DNA from: Oenanthe sinensis | Taxonomy: Eukaryota > Streptophyta > Magnoliopsida > Apiales > Apiaceae | NCBI GenBank assembly: GCA_028671895.1 | Contig: CM053801.1 | Location: 40,986,836-41,050,835, forward strand | Direction: 5' to 3' | DNA: 64,000 nt | Part shown: positions 34,662 to 46,890 of the stretch, piece after piece | How the letters are laid out: every line of letters starts with the position of its first letter | How positions within the stretch are numbered: the first letter of the stretch is position 1 | Made by a program: the position numbers and the translations under genes | The notes under the pieces: generated by a model | What the model was told of the DNA's origin: nothing | Database searches by the model: none | The model's input: the letters and a program-made list of their open reading frames with translations, nothing else

Positions 34662-34760
34662 ATGTCTACAACTAGGGAGTTCGGTGAAATTGTTGTAGTT
34701 GATGGTGTTGACCTTGACATAATCGAGTCAAAGTTCATGAAATTCTTGGACTTTAGTTGA
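34662..34760 (+). CDS. Conserved 32-residue small ORF, unknown
   Basis: ATG to stop on the plus strand, beginning MSTTREFGEIVVVDGVD. Copies at 43544-43642, 50139-50237, 58267-58365 and 63093-63191 keep the frame with only one or two replacements. This may simply reflect recent duplication. It ends just before the target site of the MITE. Could be an exon of the same dead gene as 33812-34110. Confidence 0.25.
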   Translation: MSTTREFGEIVVVDGVDLDIIESKFMKFLDFS

Positions 34761-34768
34761 GTTTCGAG

Positions 34769-34955
34769 CAGGGATGGCCTTAGAGATTTGAGTGTCCTTA
34801 GACAAAATTTTGAAATAGTGCTCTTTTCTTTTAAGACTCTAAAAAAAATTAATTTGAAACACATATACAATACATATGTATAAATATTTTGGTGCCCTTA
34901 TCATGATGGTACCCTAGGCGGGTGCCTTTGTCGCCTTACCCAAGGGCTGACCCTG
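34769..34955. mobile_element. hAT-type MITE, 187 bp, copy 1
   Basis: Termini CAGGGATGGCCTT and, on the other strand, CAGGGTCAGCCCTT, flanked by GTTTCGAG (34761-34768) and GTTTCGGG (34956-34963), an 8-bp target duplication with one mismatch. No coding capacity. Length, terminal form and 8-bp duplication fit a non-autonomous hAT element. Confidence 0.8.
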
Positions 34956-35994
34956 GTTTCGGGCCTTCGTGACTCGACCTCACACTTATTATCACCTATT
35001 TGTACTATATTTAACCATATTGTTTCAAGTGATTGTTAAACATACTATCAATATACATATGACAGTATTGTTAACCCCACAATCCCCAACAACTCTCTAA
35101 GTTTCATGTCCACTTATGGTTACTGTGTACAATTTTCATACATTGATGATTGAACCGTATAAAAATTTTCTTTAACGGTCACTGTGTATTTTCAGTCAAA
35201 CTTGAATGACCAAGTTGTACTAAACCCTTAATGCAATCATACATTTTTATCATTACTAATAATTAGTATTGTTAATCACTCTTTAAAGTAGTTTGTCAAG
35301 TCATCTTAACATAATCCAATTAGTACTAATGGACTATGAAAAATGTAATATTTAGATCTAATTAACAATGATAACTCAATTATATCGACCTTATATTTTC
35401 TTAAACGAGTTGGAATACAAATGTTTACAGAAAATATACAAACCCAAACAATAGAACATATACAAACCAAATAAAATATATTTAAACTAAATTTTTTGTA
35501 TAAATATATATTTAATATTTTGAATATTTATGTTTCGAACTAGTGAAATAATTGAATTGAATTCTCCGATAATTGATTTTCCAGCTTAAGTGGTATAAAA
35601 AATTAATTTCAATAATCAATTAGTGGTATACAAAATTAATTTCAACTTTTTTTTACAAAATAACATGTCATAATGTATTATTTGCTTTGATTCATGATTT
35701 TATATATATACTTGCGAATTTTATATTATTATCAATTATATAGATGACAACCCAGTATTTAATTGGAACAAATTTCTAATACTCATAATATTTTTGACTC
35801 GCCTAGGCGGAGAAATTTGACTATCACCAACCAAAACTTATGGGCGAGTCCTGCATCCAGCCATCAAAAACGCAATCATGTAAATAGCCTTTTGGTTCTT
35901 CCTTCTTCGCAGCTTGACTTCATATGTATGGAGTTGACATATATCGAGTTGGGGTAACCGATCAAGTGTTAGGAGACAGACTTACCAGATCTCC

Positions 35995-36444
35995 CTACCC
36001 CGATACTTTCAGCAATAACTTCTCATTACTAACTTTTTCTCCAAACCTGTAAGAAAACTTGAGCAATCCTTGCGAATTTACGCAACCTTTCTGAACTGGA
36101 TAGTCAACTATAGCACTGCCTCTTAACGGATATGCATATTCATAAAGCTCCTTCATAGACAAGTGCACTTCCCCAATATATCTATCTCCGAGCTTTCTTT
36201 TGCAGTACAACTTTATAACAAGCATGCTACTTTGATGTTCCAATTCACTTTCACTAATGGTATAGTTCATAGTGAAGTTCCATGCTGGATTGGTACTGCT
36301 GTGCCTATCCACCGGGGTTCTCTTCTCCGAATCGGGCCGATTTCCGATGGAAACTCTAGCATAAACTTTCATCTCGAAAATGTTTCGAACATTTTCGAGA
36401 CCAATTGCTGAGATTAAATTTATCTCCAACATTCTGCATTCCAT
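35995..36444 (-). CDS. Small C2-domain protein, SRC2-like, copy 2
   Basis: 149 residues, start MECRMLEINLISAIGLENV. Same single C2 domain as copy 1 but ending GEKVSNEKLLLKVSG. It differs from copy 3 within the domain at one residue I can see (GLENV against DLENV), and this Gly replaces an Asp of the first loop. The reading frame extends upstream to 36507 (MLIAIYIIVSVCC), but that extension overlaps the TATA run at 36487-36496 and is probably untranslated. The downstream minus strand reads CTGGTAAGTC soon after the stop, a possible splice donor, so a longer spliced form cannot be excluded. Confidence 0.78.
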   Translation of the reverse strand: MECRMLEINLISAIGLENVRNIFEMKVYARVSIGNRPDSEKRTPVDRHSSTNPAWNFTMNYTISESELEHQSSMLVIKLYCKRKLGDRYIGEVHLSMKELYEYAYPLRGSAIVDYPVQKGCVNSQGLLKFSYRFGEKVSNEKLLLKVSG

Positions 36445-36486
36445 AATGGGGGTGTGAGTTAAAACACCACAACACACGGATACTAT

Positions 36487-36496
36487 TATATATATA
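36487..36496 (-). promoter_or_regulatory. TATA box of C2 copy 2
   Basis: TATATATATA 43-52 bases upstream of the ATG; if used, the leader would be only about 15-25 bases. Equivalent boxes lie at 45369-45378, 53064-53071 and 60092-60101. Confidence 0.4.
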
Positions 36497-36528
36497 GCAA
36501 TTAACAAGTCTATATGTATGGAGTTTAT

Positions 36529-37110
36529 GATAGATGTACCTATTTATATTAATTTTTTATTATTTATATTTTAACGACTTTATAATAATTATTTATATTT
36601 TATTTAAAATATATGAAAATATTGATTATATTTATTGAATACACATGAGGTCATTGCTTACTATATTCTATATTTATTACAAAGCCAATTAATTTAGACT
36701 AACATACTGTTATTTTTAAGTCTTTTAAATAAATAAGTTACACTATGGAACAAAAATATAAGTACCGAGAAGAATATATTTGTATTACTTTTCTTGTTGA
36801 AAATAAGATACAAACTTCAAATCCTATTTTTGATAGATGAACCTATTTCTATTAATTTTTATTATTTATATTTTAACAACTTTATAATAATTATTTATAT
36901 TTTATTTAAAACATATGAAAACATATGAAAATATTGATTCTATTTATTGAATACACATGAAGTCATTGCTTACTCTATGCTGTATTTATTACAAAGTCAA
37001 TCAATTTAGACTAACATACTCTTATTTTTAAGTCTTCTAAATAAATAAGTTACGGAATCGATGAAGAATATAAGTACTCAGAACAATATATTTATCAATA
37101 TTAATATCGT
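36529..37110. repeat. 303-bp tandem repeat, array 2
   Basis: Units start at 36529 and 36832. Sequence as in array 1. Confidence 0.85.
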
Positions 37111-37551
37111 AAAATACCACTCTGTACATATTATAAAATTTTTCTATGCGTATTCCCTTTATGTTTTTTTTGCACTAGTTCGATATATACACGACAATGG
37201 GTTTGTATTGAAAATAACAAGGGGATAATTCTAAAATGTTATTTATAAATATATATTAATTAAACATAAATAAATAATGCATGTGAGATAAAATTATTCT
37301 ACAAAAAAATAATAAAATAAGCCGGAAGAAATACTCAAAATCGTTGACTCACTCATAGTTATCTTCATGCAAATGCAAGGAAGTCCTCCAGTAGTTTCCA
37401 CGTTGTTAACTAGAAAATTTATCATAGATTTTTATTTAAATAAGAAGACTTATAATAAATATCTTTTCTAAGAAATTGGTGAGGTAGAATCGACCACGAC
37501 CGAGAATGACTTAGAATAAACCCATATAAAATTTATTATAAATTAGTTTAT

Positions 37552-37980
37552 GATAGATTGACCTATTTCTATTAATTTTTTATTATTTATATATTAACAA
37601 CTTTATAATAATTATTTATATTTTATTTAAAATATATGAAAATATTGATTATATTTATTAAATGCACATGAGGTCATTGCTTACTATATGCTGTATTTAT
37701 TACAAAGCCAATCAATTTAGACTAACATACTGTTATTTTTAAGCCTTTTAAATAAAGAAGTTACCGTATAGGTGAAGAATATAAGTACTCAGAACAATAT
37801 ATTTGTATTACTTTTCTTGTTAAAAATAAAGTACAGACTTCAAATCCTATTTATGATAGATGAACCATTTTCTATTAATTTTTTATTATTTATATTTTAA
37901 CAACTTTATAATAATAATTTATATTTTATTTAAAATATATGAAAATATTGATTATATTTAATAAAAATATATAATATCTT
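37552..37980. repeat. 303-bp tandem repeat, array 3
   Basis: Units start at 37552 and 37855; the second is partial. Confidence 0.85.
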
Positions 37981-38369
37981 AAAATTTAATAGCATTTTAT
38001 ATAAAAATTAAAAAATCTCCCTTAATATGAAAACCACGAATTTTGTAACTCTTATATCTAACCACAACTCATACGGAGAGTATTCTATAATATTATAACG
38101 GTAATAATAATATATTTCAAGACTTCTTTAACTTTCCATTTCGATACCGTTTATTGGATTGTACAACACCCATTAGATATGATACAATATTAATATCGTA
38201 AAATACCACTCTTTACATATTATAACTGTTTGCCTATGTGTATTCCCTTTATGTTTTTTTTGCACTAGTTCGATATATATACGACAATGGGTTTGTATTG
38301 AAAATAACAAGGGGATAATTCTAAAATGTTATTTATAAATATATATTAATTAAACATAAACAAATAAAT

Positions 38370-38570
38370 ATACAGAAATCTTTGACTTCTTAAACACACT
38401 TTGTCTTTTTGATTGTCTTCTCCCAAAGTGCAGTAGTAGACTTGACAGAGTAGATAGAGATGTCAACATCATTTCTTGTGTTTTGTCTATCTACTCTGCT
38501 ACGAAGAACAGACTGCCAGTTTAACTAAAATATACTATCAAACTTATTATCACCTATTTGTACTATATTT
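38370..38570 (-). repeat. Rearranged Element 4 LTR fragment
   Basis: ACAGAAATCTTTGACTTC onwards matches the LTR at about 29968-30130, then jumps to the CTTATTATCACC part matching about 30480-30520. The same composite recurs at about 54939-55139, so the internal deletion predates duplication. Confidence 0.75.
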
Positions 38571-39180
38571 ATTTCTATGTCGAACGCATAACCCACTAAT
38601 AAATGATAATTATATTGATAAAAGTCTATTAATTCATTAATTTGTTGAACAAATCAATTATTTAAATTTGTAATTATTACTTAAAATATAGTAAAATAAT
38701 TATTAATATTTACGTAATAACAAACCCCACAAATTAATTGACAAATTAACGAGTTGATGGAGTTTTATGAAAACATGCTCTTAAAATGATAGCAAGAGTC
38801 CATTTTGTGAGGGATCTTTTGAGTCCTTCGTTCTCAATAATTTTTAAATTTAATCACATCATTTAAATGATATACGATGATCTTTTATCAACGGTTTAAA
38901 TTTTTTGGAATAATTGATCATTTTACAATAATCTATAATTATATTAAGTTTATTTTTTATATCAATTAAATTTATGTTATATTTAATTAATATTTAAATA
39001 TAAAATTTTCAGTGATATACATTTCAAATATTAAACTATGACATTAAAAAAAGAGAATAGATTGTTTTATTTATTTGAACGAGAGAATAGATTATTTAAT
39101 CCCGGAAAACTAGGAGAGAGTTTAACTGAAAGGCCACACAAATAAAATGGTTATAACATGGCTTTAGAAAGAAGATAAAG
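38571..39180. other. AT-rich segment found only in units 2 and 4
   Basis: No ORF. Matched almost base for base by about 55140-55747. It lies between two LTR fragments, so it may be the remains of another insertion. Confidence 0.55.
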
Positions 39181-39207
39181 ATGTCAAAACATACCGGTAA
39201 AGAACAA

Positions 39208-39366
39208 TTTCCACTTCATGAATCATTTTATTCTTTTATACAAGACAGTAACTATCAAATTTATTATCACCTATTTGTATTATATTTAAACATACTGTTT
39301 CAAGTAATTGTTAAATATACTGTCAATATACATATGACATTATTGTTAACCCCACAATCCTCAACA
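39208..39366 (-). repeat. Element 4 LTR end fragment
   Basis: Matches 30432-30586 and ends CTCAACA next to ACTCTCTAAGTTTCATGTCC, the same host junction as at 30586. Confidence 0.75.
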
Positions 39367-40335
39367 ACTCTCTAAGTTTCATGTCCAATTATGGTTAGTG
39401 TGTACAATTTTTATACCTTGATGATTGAACTGTATAAAATTCTTCTTTAACCGTCATTCTGTATTTTCGGCCAAACTTGAATGACCAAGTTGTATTAAAC
39501 CCTTAATGCAATCATACATTTTTATCATTACTATTACCAATGATTAGTGTTATTAATCACTCTTTAAAGCAGTTTGTCAATTCATCTTAACATAATCCAA
39601 TTAGTACTAAATGGACTATGAAAAATGTAATATTTAGATCTAATTCAATGATAACTTAATTATATGGACCTTATATTTTCTTAAACGAGTTGGAATACAA
39701 ATGTTTACTGAAAATATACAAACCTAGACAATAGAACATATACAAACCAAATAAAATATATTTAAACTAAATTTTTTGTATAAATATATATTTAATATTT
39801 TGTATATTTATGTTTCGAACTAGTGAAATAATTGAATTGAATTCTCCAATAATCGATTTTGGGCTTGAGTTATTCAATTGCGTTGAATCCCCATAATTGA
39901 TTTTGAGTTTGAGTTATTCAACATTATCGAATTCAACTCGTGTTCTAAATTAGTGGATGATAATCAATAAGTATTTTCGAGCTTAAGTGGTATATATACA
40001 AAATTAATTTCAATTTTTTTATACAAAATAACGTATTATAGTGTATGATTTGTTTTGATTCATGATTTTATATATATACTCATCAATTTTATAATATTAT
40101 CAATTATATAGGATGACAACCCAGCATCTAATTGGGAGAATTTTCTAATACTCGTAATATTTTTGACTCGCCTAGGCGGAGAAATTTGACTCACCAACCA
40201 AAACTTATGGGCGAGTTCTGCAACAACCCATCAAATACGCAATCATGTACATAGCCTTTTCGCTCTTTCTTCTTCGCAACTTGACTTCATATGTATGGAG
40301 TTGACATATATCGAGTTGGCGTAACTGATCAAGTG

Positions 40336-40345
40336 TGGAAAATAA
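40336..40345. other. Deletion junction of the C2-less half-unit
   Basis: The conserved 3' flank ends GATCAAGTG and joins TGGAAAATAATACTCC instead of continuing into the C2 gene (compare 35960-35975). The C2 gene, its promoter and the first 303-bp repeats are missing. The same junction is seen at about 56934-56943. Confidence 0.75.
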
Positions 40346-40519
40346 TACTCCACCATTAGTATTATTTAGTACTCTCTTTCGAAAATTTATCATAGATTTT
40401 TATTTAAAAAAGAAGACTTATAATAAATATCTTTTCTAAGAAATGGGTGAGATAGAATCAACCACGACTGAGAATGGCCGAGAATAAACCCTTATAAAAT
40501 TTATTATAAATTAGTTTAT

Positions 40520-40950
40520 GATATATTGACCTATTTCTATTAATTTTATTATTATTTATATATTAACAACTTTATAATAATTATTTATATTTTATTTAAA
40601 ATATATGAAAATATTGATTATATTTATTGAATACACACGAGGTCATTGCTTACTCTATGCTGTTTTTATTACAAAACCAATCAATTTAGACTAACATACT
40701 GTTATTTTTAAGTTTTTTAAATAAATAAGTTACAGTATCGATGAAGAATATAAGTACTCAGAACAATATATTTGTTTACTTTTCTTGTTGAAAACAAGGT
40801 ACAGACTTCAAATCCTATTTAAAATAGATGGATCTATTTCTATTAAATTTTTATTATTTATATTTTAAAAACTTTATAATAATTATTTATATTTTATTTA
40901 AAATATAAGAAAATATTGATTATATTTATTAAAAATATATAATATTTTAA
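40520..40950. repeat. 303-bp tandem repeat, array 4
   Basis: Two units, at about 40520 and 40827, the second partial. Confidence 0.8.
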
Positions 40951-42011
40951 AATTTAATAGAATTTTATATAAAAATTAAAAAATCTCCCTTAATCTGAGA
41001 ACCACGAATTTTGCAACTCTTATATCCAACCGCAATTCATACGGAGAGTATTCTATAGTACTATAAGGGTAATAATAATATATTTCAAGACTTCTTTAAC
41101 TTTCCATTTCGATACCATTTATTGGATTGCACAACACCCATTAGATATGATACAATATTAATATTGTAATATACCACTCTATACATATTTTAACTTTTTT
41201 TGTATGCGTATTCCCTTTATGTTTTTTTTGCACTAGTTCGATATATATACGACAATGGGTTTGTATTGAAAATAACAAGGGGATAATTCTAAAATGTTAT
41301 TTATAAATATATATTAATTAAACATAAATAAATAATGCATGTGAGATAAAATTATTCTACAAAAAAACTAATAAAATAAGCCGGAAGAAATACTTAAATC
41401 GTTGACTCACTCATAGCCAAGCAAATGCAAGGAAGTCCTCCGGTAGTTTCCACGTTCTAGAAATAATTGACTTGTGCTTGTATTGCAATTATGACAAATA
41501 CAAGTTGTAGTAAAATACAAAAATATATTTGTTGAGAAAATTAAAAAAATTTCGTATCTATGTCAAATACATGCATGCTGATATATCAAGTTAAGTATAT
41601 ATATTAACTAATTATTTTACTTTTTGATATTTATTCTTTGATTTTTTTCTATTACGTTTTAAAATATTTTGATCGTATAACTATATTTAATTTTTCTAAG
41701 ATTTTTTTAAATAACTATTATTGTAATTCACACAAACATACAAAAAAAGATTTTAGTTATATTATTAAAATATTTAAAAATGTATAAAAAATGTCAAACT
41801 ATAAATATTGAATAGAATAAAAGATAATTAGCCAAAATAATTCCATCAAATATAGATTAACTTGGCATGGGCCTCATAAAAAAATTTAGAAGTATCGACG
41901 TTCTATCATAGGCTCATTACTCATAGCATAAGATCATTGGACAACTCACTGACAAAACGCATCCGTTTCCATAAAAAACTCATTACTTACGAAGTCACGA
42001 GTATCTTAGAT

Positions 42012-42664
42012 ACTCCCTCCGTCTGCTCACTTTTGATAAATGTTTTATTTCATAATAGTTGTTGTTAGTCCTCTAAACAGTGTGCAGAGAGGGATTGAAT
42101 ATAAATTTGAAATTTTTATAAATTTTAACCAAAATTTAAATAACATATGATTTAAAGTGTAAATTATGGATGTTCATACTGTCGAGGCTATCTCTCTCCT
42201 AGCAAGATGCCTACGCACCTTCACGATTGTAAATGATCAAGTCAGAAAACATAGTACTAAGAATGATGGATTATGAGCTTTATATAGACTTTGAGAGTCT
42301 TAGAGTTAGAGTAAATTAGGTTTAAGAACCTTGTTAGACAAGCCACCTCTTTGATGAGTTTTAGATCCTTCCATTAGGTAGAAACAACTTCCTTATAGGA
42401 TTGGGTGTCTTGGAGGCTACTTTTTGGCAGTTACCTTCTATTAGGACATATTAATTAGGCTGATTAATAGTCTTATTTATTAATTATGAAATTAATAAGT
42501 AAATAGGGTTTCAAGTCTTAACAATTGGGCTATATCTAACCAATTCAATAAGATCTGCATCATGAACAATAACTACCAATTGTACTTTACGGTTGGGCCA
42601 AATAGGTCTAATTAATGTAATATTAATTACATTCAAGGTTTAATTTCAGCTTATATCACTTTGC
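42012..42664 (-). mobile_element. Stowaway-like end and LTR-like insertion
   Basis: TACTCCCTCCGTCTGC at about 42010 resembles a Stowaway MITE terminus. From 42064 the minus strand ends ...AGAGGACTAACA with ATTCAATCCCTCTCTGC before it, like the other LTR ends here, and a TATA box CTATATAAAG lies at about 42278-42288. A plausible start is TGCAAAGTGATATAAGC at 42664, giving a solo LTR of about 600 bp, but I find no target duplication. Copies at about 48657-49260 and 62010-62560. Confidence 0.4.
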
Positions 42665-43650
42665 ATACCTCAGACCTTGGGGAAGAAGTTTGAGACGAGA
42701 AATCAGACTTTCGCCAGTAGTATGATCAGATTTTTGCTTGAAAATGTACTAGCTACAGTGTTGTACTTGAAAAGAGATGAAGAAAGAAAAGTTAAGATAA
42801 AAATGAGTTTTCATGGAAGTAAGAAACTAATAGCAAGGAACATTGGTGAGGAATACATGGCAGCTTGTTAGTGGAGCTTCAGTAAGAGGTTCGAGGGATA
42901 ACTGGTTAGGAAAGATGTTGAAAAGACAGAACATAAGAGGAGAAACTTCAGTATTTTAAAAGTTTTTAAATTTTACAAGGGAAGGTAACATTTACGAGAA
43001 TACGTTTATTTAATAAGTCTTCTCGTACATTTTGCACTTGAAGGGTAGTAGTTATGCCCACATTTTGACATGGGTTATTCTTTATTACACCTTGTTATGG
43101 ATTGAACTCCCTATGAATGATACTAGGTTTCATTTATAAAAGATGTATAGCTATGTATTTCACCTAACCAGTTCATGCGCACTCACGTAAGGTAGGTGCG
43201 CCCTGACTCGTCTAGGATGGTCCGAGGACGTGTGCTTGGATAATCATGTTTTTGGTTGATACATACCATGTTTGGAACGGTATTTTCATATTAGAGATTT
43301 GTGTTGCAGCTATTTGAAAACTCATTGAAGAATTTCTATCTCTTATGTCACGCCAAAGTGGATTAAGTCCGTGAATAGTGTGTATTAAAGCCTTCAGGGG
43401 TTTGCCTGGATTAATGAAGGCCTCCACGGGTATTGAAGACCCTTACTCTGTATTCTACTGAGTTTTCCTCACTACGGAGTTATGTGCTACTGTCTTGTCT
43501 TTAATTTGGGAGATCCGTTCAGGCTGTATGGGGAATTTTGGCTATGTCTACAACTAGGGAGTTCGGTGAAATTGTTGTAGTTGATGGTGTTGACCTTGAC
43601 ATAATCGAGTCAAAGTTCAAGAAATTCTTGGACTTTAGTTGAGTTTCGAG

Positions 43651-43837
43651 CAGGGATAGCCTTAGAGATTTGAGTGTCCTTAGACAAAATATTGAAATAG
43701 TGCCCTTTTCTTTTAAGACTCTAAAAAAAATTAATTTGAAACACATATACAATACATATGTATAAATATTTTGGTGCCCTTATCATGATGGTACCCTAGG
43801 CGGGTGCCTTTGTCGCCTTACCCAAGGGCCGACCCTG
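43651..43837. mobile_element. hAT-type MITE, copy 2
   Basis: Same termini, length and flanking GTTTCGAG/GTTTCGGG as copy 1. Confidence 0.8.
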
Positions 43838-44876
43838 GTTTCGGGCCTTCGAGACTCGACCTCACACTTATTATCACCTATTTGTACTATATTTAAACAT
43901 ATTGTTTCAAGTGATTGTTAAACATACTATCAATATACATATGACAGTATTTTTAACCCCACAATCCCCAACAACTCTCTAAGTTTCATGTCCACTTATG
44001 GTTACTGTGTACAATTTTCATACATTGATAATTGAACCGTATGAAAATTTTCTTTAACGGTCACTGTGTATTTTCAGTCAAACTTGAATGACCAAGTTGT
44101 ACTAAACCCTTAATGCAATCATACAGTTTTATCATTACTAATAATTAGTATTGTTAATCACTCTTTAAAGTAGTTTGTCAAGTAATCTTAACATAATCCA
44201 ATTAGTACTAATGGACTATGAAAAATGTAATATTTAGATCTAATTAACAATGATAACTCAATTATATCGACCTTATATTTTCTTAAACGAGTTGGAATAC
44301 AAATGTTTACAGAAAATATACAAACCCAAACAATAGAACATATACAAACCAAATAAAATATATTTAAACTAAATTTTTTCTATAAATATATGTTTAATAT
44401 TTTGAATATTTATGTTTCGAACTAGTGAAATAATTGAATTGAATTCTCCGATAATTGATTTTCCAGCTTAAGTGGTATAAAAAATTGATTTCAATAATCA
44501 ATTAGTGGTATACAAAATTAATTTCAACTTTTTTTTACAAAATAACATGTCATAATATATTATTTGTTTTGATTCATGATTTTATATATATACTTGCGAA
44601 TTTTATATTATTATCAATTATATAGATGACAACCCAGCATTTAATTGGAACAAATTTCTAATACTCATAATATTTTTGACTCGCCTAGGCGGAGAAATTT
44701 GACTATCACCAACCAAAACTTATGGGCGAGTCCTGCATCCAGCCATCAAAAACGCAATCATGTAAATAGCCTTTTGGTTCTTTCTTCTTCGCAGCTTGAC
44801 TTCATATGTATGGAGTTGACATATATCGAGTTGGGATAACCGATCAAGTGTTAGGAGACAGACTTACCAGATCTCC

Positions 44877-45326
44877 CTACCCCGATACTTTCAGCAATAA
44901 CTTCTCATTACTAACTTTTTCTCCAAACCTGTAAGAAAACTTGAGCAATCCTTGCGAATTTACGCAACCTTTCTGAACTGGATAGTCAACTATAGCACTG
45001 CCTCTTAACGGATATGCATATTCATAAAGCTCCTTCATAGACAAGTGCACTTCCCCAATATATCTATCTCCGAGCTTTCTTTTGCAGTACAACTTTATAA
45101 CAAGCATGCTACTTTGATGTTCCAATTCACTTTCACTAATGGTATAGTTCATAGTGAAGTTCCATGCTGGATTGGTACTGCTGTGCCTATCCACCGGGGT
45201 TCTCTTCTCCGAATCGGGCCGATTTCCGATGGAAACTCTAGCATAAACTTTCATCTCGAAAATGTTTCGAACATTTTCGAGATCAATTGCTGAGATTAAA
45301 TTTATCTCCAACATTCTGCATTCCAT
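44877..45326 (-). CDS. Small C2-domain protein, SRC2-like, copy 3
   Basis: 149 residues, start MECRMLEINLISAIDLENV, end EKLLLKVSG. Visibly identical to copy 5 except at the last residues (KVSG against KVLG), so the two probably descend from one unit by the higher-order duplication. The MKVYA and DRHSSTNPAWN features are as in copy 1. No internal stop or frameshift. Confidence 0.8.
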   Translation of the reverse strand: MECRMLEINLISAIDLENVRNIFEMKVYARVSIGNRPDSEKRTPVDRHSSTNPAWNFTMNYTISESELEHQSSMLVIKLYCKRKLGDRYIGEVHLSMKELYEYAYPLRGSAIVDYPVQKGCVNSQGLLKFSYRFGEKVSNEKLLLKVSG

Positions 45327-45410
45327 AATGGGGGTGTGAGTTAAAACACCACAACACACGGATACTATTATATATATAGCAATTAGCAAGTCTATATGTA
45401 TGGAGTTTAT

Positions 45411-45985
45411 GATAGATGTACCTATTTATATTAATTTTTTATTATTTATATTTTAACGACTTTATAATAATTATTTATATTTTATTTAAAATATATGAAA
45501 ATATTGATTATATTTGTTGAATACACATGAGGTCATTGCTTACTATATGCTATATTTATTACAAAGCCAATCAATTTAGACTAACAAACTGATGTTTTTA
45601 AGTCTTTAAAATAAATAAGTTACGGTATCGATGAAGAATATAAGTACTCAGAACAATATATTTGTATTACTTTTCTTGTTGAAAACAAGGTACATACTTC
45701 AAATCCTATTTTTGATAGATGAACCTATTTCTATTAATTTTCTATTATTTATATTTTAACAACTTTATAATAATTATTTATATTTCATTTAAAATATATG
45801 AAAATATTGATTATATTTATTGAATACACATGAGGTCATTGCTTACTATATTTTGTATTTATTACAAAGTCAATCAAATTAGACTAACATACTCTTATTT
45901 TTAAGTCTTCTAAATAAATAAGTTATGGCATCGATGAAGAATATAAATACTCAGAACAATATATTAGTCAATATTAATATCGTAA
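45411..45985. repeat. 303-bp tandem repeat, array 5
   Basis: Units start at 45411 and 45714. Confidence 0.85.
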
Positions 45986-46459
45986 AATACCACTCTGTAT
46001 ATATTATAACTTTTTTTCTATGCGTATTCCCTTTATGTTTTTTTTGCACTAGTTCGATATATATACGACAATGGGTTTGTATTGAAAATAACAAGGGGAT
46101 AATTCTAAAATGTTATTTATAAATATATATTGATTAAACATAAATAAATAATGCATGTGAGATAAAATTATTCTACAAAAAACTAATAAAATAAGCCGGA
46201 AGAAATACTCAAAATGTTGACTGACTCATAGTTATCTTCAATGCAAATGCAAGGAAGTCCTCCGGTAGTTTCCACGTTGTTAACTAGAAATATATTTAGT
46301 ATTATTTAGTACTCTCTTTCGAAAATTTATCATAGATTTTTATTTAAATAAGAAGACTTATAATAAATATCTTTTCTAAGAAATAGGTGAGGTAGAATCC
46401 ACCACGACCGAGAATGACGGAGAATAAACTCTTATAAAATTTATTATAAACTAGTTTAT

Positions 46460-46890
46460 GAGAGATTGGCCTATTTCTATTATTTTTTTATTATTTATAT
46501 ATTAACAACTTTATAATAATTATTTATATTTTATTTAAAATATATGAAAATATTGATTATATTTATTAAATACAGATGAGGTCATTGCTTACTATATGCT
46601 GTATTTATTACAAAGCCAATCAATTTAGACTAACAAACTGTTGTTTTTAAGTCTTTTAAATAAATAAGTTACGGTATCGATGAAGAATATAAGTACTCAG
46701 AACAATATATTTGTATTACTTTTCTTTTTGAAAACAAGGTACAGACTTCAAATCCTATTTATGATAGATGGACCTACTTCTATTAATTTTTTATTATTTA
46801 TATTTTAAAAACTTTATAATAATTATTTATATTTTATTTAAAATATATGAAAATATTGATTATATTTATTAAAAATACATAATATTTTAA
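46460..46890. repeat. 303-bp tandem repeat, array 6
   Basis: Units start at about 46460 and 46763, the second partial. Confidence 0.85.

Larger units (their letters stand above)
30587..34985. repeat. C2 array unit 1
   Basis: About 4.4 kb: host flank, a conserved block around GACTCGCCTAGGCGG (about 31412), C2 gene 1, 303-bp repeats, a conserved spacer, a plus-strand gene-like remnant, and the hAT MITE. 30587-31982 holds no gene; it is a conserved AT-rich 3' flank. The unit ends CCTCACAC, where the next unit begins with LTR sequence. Confidence 0.8.
34986..43867. repeat. C2 array unit 2 (double unit with a gene-less half)
   Basis: Starts with the end of the Element 4 LTR (to 35091), then C2 gene 2, 303-bp repeats, an LTR fragment (38370-38570), about 600 bases not seen in units 1 and 3 (38571-39180), another LTR end (about 39208-39366), a second 3' flank lacking the C2 gene, more 303-bp repeats, an LTR-like insertion (42064) and the MITE. 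Stretches between these have no genes. Confidence 0.75.

Noticed and set aside
35763..35957. 64-codon plus-strand ORF downstream of C2 copy 2, repeated at 44645 and 59368
   Set aside because: Lies in the conserved flank, is broken in units 1 and 4, and shows no protein-like pattern.
36445..36507. Hydrophobic N-terminal extension (MLIAIYIIVSVCC) of C2 copies as a membrane anchor
   Set aside because: It overlaps the TATA run, differs between copies, and the family start MECR lies downstream.
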